From Anaerolineales bacterium UBA7227 (GTDB lineage Bacteria; Chloroflexota; Anaerolineae; Anaerolineales; Villigracilaceae): a stretch of DNA of 54,639 bases. The notes beneath the pieces are model-generated. The model did no database searches. It saw nothing but the letters and a program-made list of their open reading frames with translations, and was not told the DNA's origin. The translations under genes were made by a program, and so were the position numbers. Below are positions 8,570 to 17,839 of this stretch, piece after piece (within the stretch, counting starts at the first letter, position 1; the number at the start of each line of letters is the position of its first letter). The DNA is taken from contig DKTP01000090.1 in assembly GCA_002473085.1 (NCBI GenBank), positions 6,040 to 60,678 on the forward strand. Reading direction: 5' to 3'.

Positions 8570-9067
8570 ATGAAATACATTACCACGCTGGACGGAAAAG
8601 AATACCTGATCGAGATCACGGACGAGCATCACGTCTCGGTGAACGGACGCCTGCTGGAAGTGGACTTCGTTTCCGTCAACGGGCAGCCGGTCTACTCGAT
8701 GATCATTGACGGGAAGTCGTACGAATCCTACGTCTACGAGACGGAGGAAGGCTGGCAGGTGTTGACGCGCGGACGGCAGTACAATCTCACCGTCGAGGAC
8801 GAACGCGAGAAGCGCCTGCGCGCCGCGGCGGGAGGCCGAGTCGCCGAATCAGGCGAGTACCATCTCAAAGCGCCGATGCCCGGGCTGATCGTCGCGATCC
8901 CCGTCAACGAGGGCGACCCGGTAAAAAAGGGACAGACGCTGGTCATCCTCGAGTCCATGAAGATGCAGAACGAATTGAAATCGCCCAAAGACGGGACGGT
9001 GGGGAGAATCCGCGTGAAGCAGGGCGAGACGGTGGAACAGAGACAGGCCCTGCTCAGCGTTCAGTGA
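8570..9067 (+). CDS. Biotin carboxyl carrier protein with N-terminal BT-like domain
   Basis: 165 residues. The C-terminal 70 residues are a biotinyl domain with the lysine acceptor motif ESMKMQNE (lysine near residue 127) and the preceding APMPGLIVAI strand. The N-terminal 95 residues (for example YLIEITDEHHVSVNGRLLEVDF) resemble the beta-barrel BT domain that joins the carboxylase to the carrier in propionyl-CoA carboxylase alpha chains. The gene therefore equals the C-terminal third of a PccA chain encoded separately. It completes the carboxylase operon with the two genes upstream. Confidence 0.9.
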   Translation: MKYITTLDGKEYLIEITDEHHVSVNGRLLEVDFVSVNGQPVYSMIIDGKSYESYVYETEEGWQVLTRGRQYNLTVEDEREKRLRAAAGGRVAESGEYHLKAPMPGLIVAIPVNEGDPVKKGQTLVILESMKMQNELKSPKDGTVGRIRVKQGETVEQRQALLSVQ

Positions 9068-9180
9068 GGGATCACGAGACAAAAATTTTTAACGCGAATG
9101 CGCGAATAGGTTCTTCTTAAGTACACGGATTTTTCTTTGGGTTTTTCCGTGAAATCCGCGTCCAAAAAAGGATTTAACAA

Positions 9181-9216
9181 TTCGCCTCATTCACGTTATT
9201 CGCGACATTCGCGCTG
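9181..9216. repeat. Nonanucleotide repeat in convergent intergenic region
   Basis: Four 9-base units (TTCGCCTCA, TTCACGTTA, TTCGCGACA, TTCGCGCTG) lie in the 195-base gap between two convergent genes. Related units in the other sense (GCGAATGC, GCGAATAG) lie about 75 bases earlier, so the gap as a whole is an imperfect palindrome of the family also found inside the GT-C gene. It may act as a hairpin for both transcripts; no classical terminator is clear. Confidence 0.7.
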
Positions 9217-9262
9217 AAGATCGTTTCAACAAATGTAACGGCTTTCCAATCGAAAAGGCAAA

Positions 9263-10099
9263 TTAAAAGTTCGGCCTTCGCAAAACGCCCGGCGACTCCC
9301 CCGTCCAAACCAACCGCTCGACCGTCCCCGACTCCCCCAACAACTTCGGCAAAAGCGACTCGACCGCCGCCGCGTCGCCCGACGTGTAGAACTGGACGCG
9401 GCCGCGCCGCGCGGACGGGTTCCGCGTCCCGCCCGCCTCCAGCAGACGTTCGGCCTGCCGCGCTGCCGCCGGGGCCGGGTCAATCACCCGAACCGATTTC
9501 CCGCAAATCCGCTCGATGAGCGGGATCACGAACGGATAGTGCGTACATCCCAGCACCACCGTGTCAATGTTATTCTCCAGCATCGGCCCCAGCGCGGACT
9601 CCAAAATGCGGCGCGTCTCCTCGCCGTCCAAATTCCCCTTCTCGATCTCCTGCACCAAGCCGGGACAGGTATCCTGCAGCAGCGTGACGCCGTTCGCGAA
9701 TCTCTCCACCACCGAGGCGTACAGCGCGCCCTGAAATGTCGCGGGCGTGGCGAGGACGCCCACCCTGCCCGTGCGCGTCGTCTCCGCCGCGGGTTTGACG
9801 GCTGGCTCCATCCCCACGAATTTCACGTCAGGAAAGGTCTCTCGCAGATATTTCAGCGCCGCCGCGGACGCGGTGTTGCACGCCACCACGATCAACTTCG
9901 CGCCCTCGTCCAACAACCAGCGCGTGATGGCGACCGAGAAGGCGCGCACCTCCTCCAGCGGACGCGGCCCGTACGGCACGTGTCCCTGATCGCCGAAGAA
10001 GATCACGTCCTCGTTGGGCATCAACGCCCGCATCGCGCGCAGCACGGACAGTCCGCCCACGCCCGAGTCGAATACGCCGATGGGATTGGTGGATGACAT
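9263..10099 (-). CDS. murI: Glutamate racemase
   Basis: 278 residues, standard length. It converts L- to D-glutamate for peptidoglycan. The N-terminal GVFDSGVGGLSVLRAM and VVACNTASAAAL contain the first catalytic cysteine (ACNT), and VVLGCTHYPFV holds the second (GCTHYP). FGDQGHVPYG is also conserved. It is transcribed towards the carboxylase operon and diverges from the metallophosphoesterase gene. Presence of murI, an mreB remnant and a Ddl-like ligase in the window fits an organism with a peptidoglycan wall. Confidence 0.95.
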   Translation of the reverse strand: MSSTNPIGVFDSGVGGLSVLRAMRALMPNEDVIFFGDQGHVPYGPRPLEEVRAFSVAITRWLLDEGAKLIVVACNTASAAALKYLRETFPDVKFVGMEPAVKPAAETTRTGRVGVLATPATFQGALYASVVERFANGVTLLQDTCPGLVQEIEKGNLDGEETRRILESALGPMLENNIDTVVLGCTHYPFVIPLIERICGKSVRVIDPAPAAARQAERLLEAGGTRNPSARRGRVQFYTSGDAAAVESLLPKLLGESGTVERLVWTGESPGVLRRPNF

Positions 10100-10208
10100 G
10101 AAACCAATGATACTACGGTTGAAAATGAATCACTCCATTGGCATTCATTATCCTGGCTACGCGCAGAGCCGCAAGTTGGACTGTCAGCCCGACCTGCGTC
10201 TGATGCGT

Positions 10209-10237
10209 TTCATGGCGGCCATCCGCCCGTGTATAAT
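10209..10237 (+). promoter_or_regulatory. Possible promoter for the metallophosphoesterase operon
   Basis: TATAAT at 10232-10237 lies 17 bases after TTCATG (10209-10214). It would give a leader of about 95 bases ahead of the start at 10339. The -35 match is weak; this is the only clear -10 box in the divergent region. Confidence 0.4.
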
Positions 10238-10338
10238 TGTCCCAAACAGGCTTCTTGCAAATGCGCGCTGAGGGACGCGTAATCCGCCTCGCGTAAGAGA
10301 CGTTCTCCAACGTCGAAATAATTGCTGCAAGAGGTTAG

Positions 10339-11232
10339 ATGAAAGACAGAAAGAAAATTTCGCGGAGGGATTTTCTCAGATTGCTCGAAGTCATATCGCT
10401 TCAAGTCGCCGCGCTTGAGGTACTGGGCTACACATACAGCACGGAAGTGGAAATGGATTGGATCGAAATCACGGACTTACCCGTAAAATTACCCCGTCTC
10501 GACCCCGCCTTCAAGGGATTCAGGCTGGCACAAGTCAGCGATTTCCATCTGGGACAGTGGATCAACAAAGAGCGGTTGGACCAGATCGTCGCATTGACGC
10601 TGGAACAGTCCCCAGACCTGATTGCCCTGACTGGCGATTATCTCGAATATCACCCATACGGACGCCCCAATGTATGGGAAACCTATGCGGAAAATCTGGA
10701 CGTCATCCGTACTTCCTTCGCGTCCCTGCCGCCCGTCTGCCCGACCGTGGCGATCCTCGGTAACCACGATCACCGCGTCAACCCCGAATGGATAGAGCAA
10801 GCGCTGACCGACGCTGGCGTGACCGTCCTGCGGAACACGGTCTACACCGTCCAGCGCGGCGACGCCAAACTTCACATCGCGGCCGTGGACGACGTCCTCG
10901 AAAAAGCTGGCCGCTTCGACGAGGTTCTGAACGCCCTGCCGAGGGACGGCGCGCCCGCCATCCTCCTGGCGCACGAACCCGACTTCGCCGACGTCAGCGC
11001 GGCGACCGGGCGTTTCGGCCTGCAAATTTCGGGTCACACGCACGGCGGGCAGGTTGACATCCCGCTCATCGGGCCGCCGATCCTCCCCGAAATGGGAAAG
11101 AAATATCCCAGCGGACTTTACAACGTCAACGGCATGTTACTCTACACCAACCGCGGCGTCGGCGTGACGACCGTCAACGCGCGTTTCAACTGTCGTCCCG
11201 AAATTACCATCTACATCCTCGAACCCGCATGA
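10339..11232 (+). CDS. Metallophosphoesterase (YkuE-like) with Tat-type N-terminus
   Basis: 297 residues. The calcineurin-like dinuclear metal motifs are complete: DFHLG near residue 67, GDYLE near 98, GNHDH near 140, AHEPDF near 213 and SGHTHGGQ near 233. The N-terminus KKISRRDFLRLLEV matches the twin-arginine consensus (SRRxFLx), followed by only a moderately hydrophobic stretch, so export by Tat and membrane anchoring is plausible, as for Bacillus YkuE. Family members act on phospho-lipids or surface phosphoesters; the exact substrate is unknown. It overlaps the HAD gene by four bases. Confidence 0.85.
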   Translation: MKDRKKISRRDFLRLLEVISLQVAALEVLGYTYSTEVEMDWIEITDLPVKLPRLDPAFKGFRLAQVSDFHLGQWINKERLDQIVALTLEQSPDLIALTGDYLEYHPYGRPNVWETYAENLDVIRTSFASLPPVCPTVAILGNHDHRVNPEWIEQALTDAGVTVLRNTVYTVQRGDAKLHIAAVDDVLEKAGRFDEVLNALPRDGAPAILLAHEPDFADVSAATGRFGLQISGHTHGGQVDIPLIGPPILPEMGKKYPSGLYNVNGMLLYTNRGVGVTTVNARFNCRPEITIYILEPA

Positions 11233-11837
11233 AAAAGAATTTTGCCTTCCTCTTCGACTTCGGCAATGTCCTCGTCAGGTGGGACATGCACAACATCTTC
11301 GACGCGCACTTCCCCTCCCCCGCGGCGGTGGACGCGTTTCTCAAGGAGATCCGTTTCTTCGAATGGAACGCGCTCATGGACGGCGGACTCCCGTTCTCCG
11401 AAGGCGTGGCGCGCGCCTCCGCGCAATACCCGCAGTACGCGCATCTCTTCCGTCTCTGGGACGAGCGCTGGCTGGAGACCGTCCGCGAACCCATCGAGGG
11501 AAGCGTCGCCATCGTCCGCAGGTTGAAGCGGGCGGGACACCCGCTTTACATCTTAAGCAACGTCTCGCACGAAAAATTCCCGCAGGCTCAACAAGCCCAT
11601 TCCTTCCTCGCCCTGTTCGACGAAATTTTCATGTCCAGCCGACTCGGGGTCAACAAGCCAGCCCCGCAAGCCTATCGGCTGGCGCTGCAAGGCATGGAAC
11701 GTCCCGCCGACGAAGTCGTCTTCATAGACGACGCGCTGCCGAACGTCGAGGCCGCGCGCGGGCTGGGGATCGCGTCCGTCCACTTTCAGTCGCCGCGCCA
11801 ACTGGAGGGCGAACTGAAACAGATGGGCGTCCTCTAA
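11229..11837 (+). CDS. HAD-superfamily hydrolase (YihX-like)
   Basis: 202 residues. Motif I is DFGNVLVRWD (nucleophilic Asp near residue 10, with G in place of the usual second Asp, as in the YihX/epoxide-hydrolase-N-like group), motif II is LSNVS near residue 110, motif III the lysine in NKPAP, motif IV FIDDALPN near 160. A four-helix cap lies between motifs I and II. It probably removes phosphate from a small metabolite. Start overlaps the metallophosphoesterase stop (ATGA). Substrate not predictable. Confidence 0.82.
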   Translation: MKKNFAFLFDFGNVLVRWDMHNIFDAHFPSPAAVDAFLKEIRFFEWNALMDGGLPFSEGVARASAQYPQYAHLFRLWDERWLETVREPIEGSVAIVRRLKRAGHPLYILSNVSHEKFPQAQQAHSFLALFDEIFMSSRLGVNKPAPQAYRLALQGMERPADEVVFIDDALPNVEAARGLGIASVHFQSPRQLEGELKQMGVL

Positions 11838-11887
11838 CAAACTTCCCCGCGCGGGCTTTTCATAATAAAATCACCCCAACCAATCCC

Positions 11888-12886
11888 ATGCTCCCCAACC
11901 TCCTCTCCGCCATCGAGACCGAACTTCAAAGGCAGGTCGCCCGCCTCGACGAGCCGCGCACCCGTCCCTTCCACGAAATGCTCGCCTACCACATGGGCTG
12001 GACGGGCGAAGGCGCGGGCCCCGAAGCCACAGGCAAGCGCGTCCGCCCGCTGCTGGTCCTGCTCGCCGCCGCCTCCTGCGGCGCGGACTGGCGCCCGGCG
12101 CTTCCCGCCGCGGCCGCGGTGGAACTCGTCCATAACTTCTCCCTCCTCCACGACGACATCGAAGACAACAGCGACAAACGCCGCGGGCGGACGACCGTCT
12201 GGAAGAAGTGGGGACTCGCCCAGGGGATCAACGCGGGCGACGGGATGTTCATCCTCGCGAACCTCGCTCTCGCCGACCTCGAAGCGGACTACCCCGCCCC
12301 GATCGTTATCCGCGCCGCGACCATTCTTCAACACGCCTGCCTCGACCTGACGCGCGGCCAGTTCCTCGACATCTCCTACGAAGACCGCGCCGATCTCGCC
12401 GTGGACGATTACTGGCCGATGGTCGGCGGGAAGACCGCCGCGCTGATCGCGGCCTGCTGTCAGCTCGGCGCGTTGCTCGGCGGCGCGGACGCGGCGCGCC
12501 AGGAAGCCTACCGCGCCTTCGGGCATTACCTCGGCCTCGCCTTTCAGGTCCAGGATGACATCCTCGGCATCTGGGGCGACGAGGCGCTGACGGGGAAATC
12601 CGCCGCGGGCGATCTGGTGGAAGGCAAGAAGTCCCTGCCCGTGCTGTTCGGGTTGGAGAAGAACGGCGAGTTCGCTCGGCGCTGGCAGCGCGGGCCGATC
12701 CGGGCGGAGGAGGTGCGGGCGGCGGCAGCGCTCCTCGAAGCGGAGTCCGCTCGAAGGTCCGCGCAGGAGGCGGCGCGGCAGATGACCGATCTCGCGTTGG
12801 AGAGTCTGCGAGTCGCAAATCCGCAGGGCGAAGCGGGCGAGGCGTTAAAGTCGCTGGCAGATAAACTGCTCCAGCGCGGCGCTTAA
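11888..12886 (+). CDS. Polyprenyl (trans-isoprenyl) diphosphate synthase
   Basis: 332 residues from the ATG at 11888. It elongates allylic diphosphates with isopentenyl diphosphate. First aspartate-rich motif LLHDDIEDNSDKRRGR near residue 85 and second motif QVQDDILGIWGDE near residue 222 are intact; GKKSLPVLFG near 258 is also typical. KRVRPLL near residue 50 is the conserved IPP-binding basic segment. The chain length of the product (geranylgeranyl or longer) depends on residues before the first motif and was not resolved. An upstream in-frame extension of the open frame runs antisense-like through the HAD gene and is not used. Confidence 0.92.
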   Translation: MLPNLLSAIETELQRQVARLDEPRTRPFHEMLAYHMGWTGEGAGPEATGKRVRPLLVLLAAASCGADWRPALPAAAAVELVHNFSLLHDDIEDNSDKRRGRTTVWKKWGLAQGINAGDGMFILANLALADLEADYPAPIVIRAATILQHACLDLTRGQFLDISYEDRADLAVDDYWPMVGGKTAALIAACCQLGALLGGADAARQEAYRAFGHYLGLAFQVQDDILGIWGDEALTGKSAAGDLVEGKKSLPVLFGLEKNGEFARRWQRGPIRAEEVRAAAALLEAESARRSAQEAARQMTDLALESLRVANPQGEAGEALKSLADKLLQRGA

Positions 12887-12916
12887 AAAAAACTGCCAGA
12901 AACCCGGTTTCTCTGC

Positions 12917-12922
12917 TATAAT
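12917..12922 (+). promoter_or_regulatory. -10 box of the tRNA promoter
   Basis: A perfect TATAAT ends 11 bases before the tRNA 5' end. The -35 candidate (CTGCCA at 12893-12898, spacing 18) is poor, so the promoter rests mainly on the -10 box. Confidence 0.5.
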
Positions 12923-12933
12923 TTTGCCCACAA

Positions 12934-13005
12934 GCGGGTGTAGTTCAGTGGTAGAACGCTTGCTTCCCAAGCAAGATATCGTGGGTTCGAGTCCCATCAC
13001 CCGCT
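12934..13005 (+). tRNA. tRNA-Gly (anticodon CCC)
   Basis: A full cloverleaf folds: acceptor GCGGGTG with CACCCGC, D arm GTTC/GAAC, anticodon stem CTTGC/GCAAG with loop TTCCCAA (anticodon CCC), and T arm GTGGG/CCCAT around TTCGAGT. The discriminator base is T and the 3' CCA is not encoded. It reads GGG codons. It stands alone between the prenyl synthase and the sensor operon. Confidence 0.95.
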
Positions 13006-13007
13006 CA

Positions 13008-13034
13008 AACGCCGAGAGTTCTCGGCGTTTTTGT
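13008..13034 (+). terminator. Rho-independent terminator after tRNA-Gly
   Basis: A perfect 10-bp stem (AACGCCGAGA with TCTCGGCGTT) is followed by a T-rich tract. It starts three bases after the tRNA and separates it from the receiver/sensor operon. Confidence 0.88.
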
Positions 13035-13095
13035 TTTGCAAGGGTGCTGTTATGAAAAAATTTTATCCGACAGTTACAATCGCATCGGAGTTGCC

Positions 13096-13482
13096 ATGCC
13101 CAATCAACGCGTCATATTGTATGTGGAAGACAATCTCGAAAACCGCATCCTGATCCGCCGCGTGCTGGAGGCCGAAGGGTACGCCATGGCCGAAGCCAGC
13201 AACGCCGAGGATGCCATGAAGAAGATCCATTTGGTGAAACCCGACTTGATCCTGATGGACATCAACATGCCGGACGTGGACGGTTATTCGCTGACCAGTC
13301 AGATCAAATCCACGCCGGGTTTTGCTTCGGTGCCGATTGTGGCCGTCACCGCCAACGTGATGCGCGGCGACCGCGAGAGGTCGCTGGAGGCGGGCTGCGA
13401 CGGCTACATCCAAAAGCCGATTGACATTGACGTTCTATCCCAGCAGATCGAACGATTCCTGGCGAGGCGTTCCCATGACTGA
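13096..13482 (+). CDS. Single-domain response regulator (CheY/DivK-like receiver)
   Basis: 128 residues from the ATG at 13096; a longer frame from a TTG at 13036 would add 20 residues that overlap the tRNA terminator and is unlikely. It is a receiver domain only: acidic pocket EDN (11-13), phospho-acceptor Asp55 in LILMDINMPD, Thr near 85 (VTAN) and Lys107 in QKPID. With no output domain it must signal by protein contact or act as a phosphate relay. It overlaps the second receiver gene by eight bases and opens the sensor operon. Confidence 0.9.
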   Translation: MPNQRVILYVEDNLENRILIRRVLEAEGYAMAEASNAEDAMKKIHLVKPDLILMDINMPDVDGYSLTSQIKSTPGFASVPIVAVTANVMRGDRERSLEAGCDGYIQKPIDIDVLSQQIERFLARRSHD

Positions 13483-13921
13483 TCCATCCGTTCTCGAATC
13501 TCATCCCCTCCGCAAGCCGAACCCATCCGGCGATACCACCGTGCTGGTGGTGGAGGACAACGTCTCCAACTTCGTGCTGATCGCGCGCATGTTGGGATAC
13601 CTGGGCATCCATTGCGAATGGAAGACTTCGGGCTACGAGGTGGTGGAGTACGCCGATACGCTTCCGCGTCTCGACCTGATCCTGATGGACATCCGCCTGC
13701 CGTACGAAGACGGTTACGGCGCGCTGAGAAAGATCCGGTCCGCCGAGCATTTGCGGGCCATCCCGATTGTGGCGGTCACCGCCGAGGCCAGCGAAGAACA
13801 GATGAAGAAGGCCCGCCAGGCCGGCTTTGACGGCTTCCTCGGCAAACCGCTCGACCCCGACCGATTCCCGGAGCAGATTCGCCGGATCTTGAACGGCGAA
13901 CCGGTCTGGGAATATTCCTGA
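13475..13921 (+). CDS. Single-domain response regulator (receiver)
   Basis: 148 residues from the ATG at 13475. After a 20-residue unstructured N-terminus comes a receiver domain: VVEDN, Asp72 in LILMDIRLPYEDG, VTAEA, Lys124 in GKPLD. No output domain. Six bases separate it from the large sensor gene. Two adjacent stand-alone receivers ahead of a row of kinase-less sensors suggest that they are phosphorylated by a kinase encoded elsewhere, possibly in the missing part beyond 25600. Confidence 0.9.
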   Translation: MTDPSVLESHPLRKPNPSGDTTVLVVEDNVSNFVLIARMLGYLGIHCEWKTSGYEVVEYADTLPRLDLILMDIRLPYEDGYGALRKIRSAEHLRAIPIVAVTAEASEEQMKKARQAGFDGFLGKPLDPDRFPEQIRRILNGEPVWEYS

Positions 13922-13927
13922 TCCGCG

Positions 13928-16900
13928 ATGAGCCTCCCCGTCCCTGCCGCCCAAGTCGCAACGAAGAGACCCGCCTGGTCTGGCCGCTTGGCGCGCAGAT
14001 TCATCCTGACGCTGGTGATTTTCACATTCTTCCCGCTGGGATTAATGGCCGGGAGCGTCTATTATTGGACAAGACAGCTTCTGCAAGACCAGACGGTGCG
14101 GCAAACTCAAAACCTGCTCGATACCCAAATGAGCGCGGCGCGGAATACGATGAAGGTCAAGCAAGTCCGCCTGGACCGCCTGACCCGCCAGCCGGAGTTC
14201 GCCGCCGCCCTGCAAGGGCTGCTGGAACAGAAGCCGGGCAGCCCGCCCTTCCTCGAAGCGCGCGACAAGTTGATCGCCGCCTTCAACGCGATCAACCGCG
14301 AAGGAGACGCGCCCCTCTTCAACGCCATGTTCGCGGCAGACCAAAACGGGACGATCCTGGCCGCCAGCCAAAGCAAATGGGAGAGCCAGCGGCCGGCCAA
14401 TTCCGCCATCTTCAAAGACCTGAGCAAAGCCGACCATCAATCCTTCGGCGTCTACGATTTCTCTCCATTCTATTCCGGGCAATTCAGCCTGGTCACGGTC
14501 ATCCAGGTTAAAGACGCCGGCGGAAAAACAAGCGCCGTCCTCTTTGGCTTTTCGGACGAACAATACGCCCTGTCCATTCTGAAATCCATCGTAGACCTGA
14601 CGCCGTTTTCGCGGGCCTATTTCGTCTCCAATTACGGCGGTTACGTGGGGCTGGATCCTTACACGGGCGGAATGCAAAAATTCAATTCCGCCGCAAAACA
14701 ACGCGAAACGCTCACCCAGGCGTTCGCGCCGATGATGCAGCCGGGCCAACCGTCCGCGCCGGTCACGGTCGCATATACCAACGAAAGCGGCGTGCCGGCT
14801 CTGGCGCAAGCCGTCTGGCTGGAAGAATTGCACAGCGGGGTGGTCCTTGAAGTCCCCACCGAAGCCATCTTCGGCAACATCAACGTACTGATCCCCTTCA
14901 CCGTCATCCTATTCCTGGCCGCGGTGATCGCCATGGCGCTGGTCATCGGCGCGGCAACGAACCGGGTGGTAAAACCCATCCGTTCTCTTGCGGAAATCAC
15001 GGACCAGTTCGCGCAGGGCAACCTCGACGAACGGGCAGCCGTTCGCGGCGACGACGAACTGGGCCTGCTGGCATCCTCCTTCAACCGCATGGCAGACCAG
15101 TTGAACGCCATGTATCGCTCGCTACAGGAACAAGTGGAGGAACGCACGCGCCAGATCCGCACCGCGGCCGAAGTGGCGCAGGGACTCACCACCGCCTTCG
15201 ACCTCGACGAACTCCTCAACACCACCGTCCGCCTGATCGTGGAACGCTTCGGCTTCTACCACGCGGGCATCTTCCTGATCGACTCGACCGGCAAGAACGC
15301 CTCCCTGCGCGCCGCGCATGGGCCTTCGGCCGCGGAAATGCTGCGACGCGGCCACCAGCTCGAAGTCGGCTCCGATTCGATCGTCGGGTGGGCCTCCGCC
15401 CATCTGAAGCCGCGCGTCGCCGCGGAAGTGGACAAGGACCCCGTCCACAAAGTCAACCCCCTGCTCCCGCGCACGCGCGCCGAGGCGGGCTTCCCCATCG
15501 CGCTGGGCGAAGCCGCGCTGGGCGTGCTGGACGTGCAGAGCGTCGAGCCGCACGTATTCGACGATGAAATGGTCATCGTGTTACAGACTCTCGCCAACCA
15601 GATCGCGTCCGCCATCCAAAATGCCACCCTGAGCGAAAGCGCGCGGCTGGACACCTCCGAAGCCGAGCGCCTGCAACAACTGAGTCATGAGGTGGCGCAG
15701 GCCGAGACCGAACGCCAGGCGCTGGCCGCGGCCGGGCGCATGTTAAAAGAGGCGCCGTATCCCTCCATCGTTCTTAAGATCGCCAAAGAGGGGACGGAAG
15801 TCGTCGCGGTCAACAACCCCCTGAGCGAGGCCCGCGCGGAAGCGGAAGTCGGGACGGAAGTTGATTACGAGGCTGCGGCGAGGGCCATCCGCACGCCCAT
15901 CCTGGCGCACGACCTTAACCGGGCCGAGAACCTGCCCGCCGGGTTGGCGCGCTTCCTGCGCGACATCGGCTGCAAGAGCGGCGCGTTCCTGCCCGTCTTC
16001 GCGCAGGGGCAGCTCGCCGCCATCCTGATGCTCGGCGAACAGCCGGGACAGCCGATCGCCAGTCAGACGGCGCGGCCCTACGCCAGCGTCGCCAACCTGC
16101 TCGGCGCCGCGTTGGACAAGATCAGGGCGTTGCGCGAATCCGAATCGCGGCTGAACGAACTGGAAGCGCTGTCGTCGTTCAACCGGGCCGCCCTTTCCAC
16201 CTCGGACGTAAACGTCTTCTACCCCATCCTGCAAGCGCAGGTGCAACGCGTCATCGGAAATTATAGTTTCGTGGTGGCGTTATACGACGACAAAACCAAC
16301 TCCATCAGCATCCCCTACCTCTACGAGGACGGCAACGTCCAGTCCATCGAACCCTTCCCGCTGGGCGAGGGACTCACGTCCATCCTGATCCATACCCGCC
16401 GCCCGCTGCTGCTGGCGGAGGACACGGAAAAGAAAGCGCTGGCGCTCGGCGCCAAGATCCACGGCAGGCCGGCCAAATCGTGGATGGGCGTCCCGCTGCT
16501 GGTGAACGACCAGCCGATCGGCGCGCTCATCCTCCAGGACCTCGAACGGGAACGCTGCTTCGACGAGCGCGACCTGCACTTCCTGAACGAACTGGGGAGG
16601 CAGATGGCCGGGGCGCTCCAGAACATCCGCCTGCTGGATGAAAGCCGCCGCGCGGCCCTCCAACTGCAAACCGCGGCCGAGATCGCGCGCGACATCAGCG
16701 GCTCGCTCAACCTGGACGAACTGCTCCTGCGCGGCGTCAACCTGATCCGCGACCGCTTCGAGTTCTACCATGCCAGCGTCTTCCTCGTCGACCCGCACGG
16801 CGGATTCGCCGTCATCCGCGAGGCCACGGGCGAGGCCGGCGCGCAGCTCAAACGCCAGGGACACAAACTGGGCGTCGGTTCGAAGTCTATCGTGGGATAC

Positions 16901-17827
16901 GTCACCGGGCAGGGCGAACCGCTGATCGTGAACGACACCTTGAAAGACGCCACCTACTTCGCCAACCCGGTCCTGCCCGACACGCGCTCCGAGGCCGCCA
17001 TCCCCATGAAGGTCGGCGAACGCATCCTCGGCGCGCTGGACGTGCAAAGCGTCCAGCCGTACGCCTTCAACGAGGAAAACCTGCGCACCCTTCAGATCCT
17101 GGCAGACCAGCTGGCGGTGGCGGTGGTGAACACGGAACTGTTCGCCGAAACGCAGGAACACCTGTCGCAGCACCGCCTGCTCCACCACATCACCACCTCC
17201 GCGGCTTCCGGCGCCACGCTGGAAGACGCGCTCGACGCCGCCGTCAAGGGGCTGCAAGTGACCCTGGGCGGCGACCGCGTCCTCATCCTGCTGCTGGACC
17301 AGGAACGCAAAAACCTGGAAGTGAGCGCGGCGGTGGGCTATTCGGAAGAGATCACGAACATGCGCGTATCGGTCGGGGACGGCGTCGTCGGATGGGCGGC
17401 CGCGCACCGCCGCCCCCTGCGCGTGGACGACGTGACCGCCGACCCGCGCTACATCCGCGTCAGCGCAAACACGCGTTCCGAGCTCGCCATCCCCCTGCTC
17501 TACCGTAACGAACTGCTGGGCGTGCTAAATGTCGAAAGCGAACGGACGGCGGCATATACCGAAAACGACGAGGAAATGCTCGGCACGCTGGCTGGAAGCC
17601 TGGCGGCCGTCATCGCCAACGCCCGCCTGCTGGCGCAGATCCGCCGCCAGGCCGAACGTGAACGGCTGCTCTACGAGGTGACCAGCAAGATTCGACGCTC
17701 CACCGACATGGAGACCATCCTCGCCACCACCGTCAGCGAGTTGACGAAAGCCGTCGGCGCGCGCCGCGCCCAGATCAAGATTGACCCGCTTCTGCACAAG
17801 CGTGAAAATCCAGACAACGCGAATTAG
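13928..17827 (+). CDS. Membrane sensor with Cache-like, HAMP and five GAF domains, no kinase
   Basis: 1299 residues. Membrane helix at about 25-45, extracytoplasmic Cache-like sensor about 50-315, second helix about 318-343, HAMP about 343-395, coiled coil, then GAF domains at about 411-565, a divergent one 600-735, and others at 745-905, 915-1075 and 1080-1240. The tail (about 1241-1290) repeats only the first helix and strand of a GAF domain (RRSTDMETILATTVSELTKAVGA). There is no HisKA, HATPase, GGDEF, EAL, HD-GYP or methyl-accepting domain. Several GAFs carry FGFYHxxIF and NPxLPxTRSE signatures. It is probably a receptor that signals to a separate kinase or through the membrane-proximal coiled coil; this is inference. 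Confidence 0.82.
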   Translation: MSLPVPAAQVATKRPAWSGRLARRFILTLVIFTFFPLGLMAGSVYYWTRQLLQDQTVRQTQNLLDTQMSAARNTMKVKQVRLDRLTRQPEFAAALQGLLEQKPGSPPFLEARDKLIAAFNAINREGDAPLFNAMFAADQNGTILAASQSKWESQRPANSAIFKDLSKADHQSFGVYDFSPFYSGQFSLVTVIQVKDAGGKTSAVLFGFSDEQYALSILKSIVDLTPFSRAYFVSNYGGYVGLDPYTGGMQKFNSAAKQRETLTQAFAPMMQPGQPSAPVTVAYTNESGVPALAQAVWLEELHSGVVLEVPTEAIFGNINVLIPFTVILFLAAVIAMALVIGAATNRVVKPIRSLAEITDQFAQGNLDERAAVRGDDELGLLASSFNRMADQLNAMYRSLQEQVEERTRQIRTAAEVAQGLTTAFDLDELLNTTVRLIVERFGFYHAGIFLIDSTGKNASLRAAHGPSAAEMLRRGHQLEVGSDSIVGWASAHLKPRVAAEVDKDPVHKVNPLLPRTRAEAGFPIALGEAALGVLDVQSVEPHVFDDEMVIVLQTLANQIASAIQNATLSESARLDTSEAERLQQLSHEVAQAETERQALAAAGRMLKEAPYPSIVLKIAKEGTEVVAVNNPLSEARAEAEVGTEVDYEAAARAIRTPILAHDLNRAENLPAGLARFLRDIGCKSGAFLPVFAQGQLAAILMLGEQPGQPIASQTARPYASVANLLGAALDKIRALRESESRLNELEALSSFNRAALSTSDVNVFYPILQAQVQRVIGNYSFVVALYDDKTNSISIPYLYEDGNVQSIEPFPLGEGLTSILIHTRRPLLLAEDTEKKALALGAKIHGRPAKSWMGVPLLVNDQPIGALILQDLERERCFDERDLHFLNELGRQMAGALQNIRLLDESRRAALQLQTAAEIARDISGSLNLDELLLRGVNLIRDRFEFYHASVFLVDPHGGFAVIREATGEAGAQLKRQGHKLGVGSKSIVGYVTGQGEPLIVNDTLKDATYFANPVLPDTRSEAAIPMKVGERILGALDVQSVQPYAFNEENLRTLQILADQLAVAVVNTELFAETQEHLSQHRLLHHITTSAASGATLEDALDAAVKGLQVTLGGDRVLILLLDQERKNLEVSAAVGYSEEITNMRVSVGDGVVGWAAAHRRPLRVDDVTADPRYIRVSANTRSELAIPLLYRNELLGVLNVESERTAAYTENDEEMLGTLAGSLAAVIANARLLAQIRRQAERERLLYEVTSKIRRSTDMETILATTVSELTKAVGARRAQIKIDPLLHKRENPDNAN

Positions 17828-17839
17828 GAGAGCGGCAAA

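Noticed and set aside
12934..13034. tRNA gene as an integration site (att) for a mobile element
   Set aside because: No integrase and no partial tRNA duplicate is seen downstream; the following genes are ordinary chromosomal sensors.
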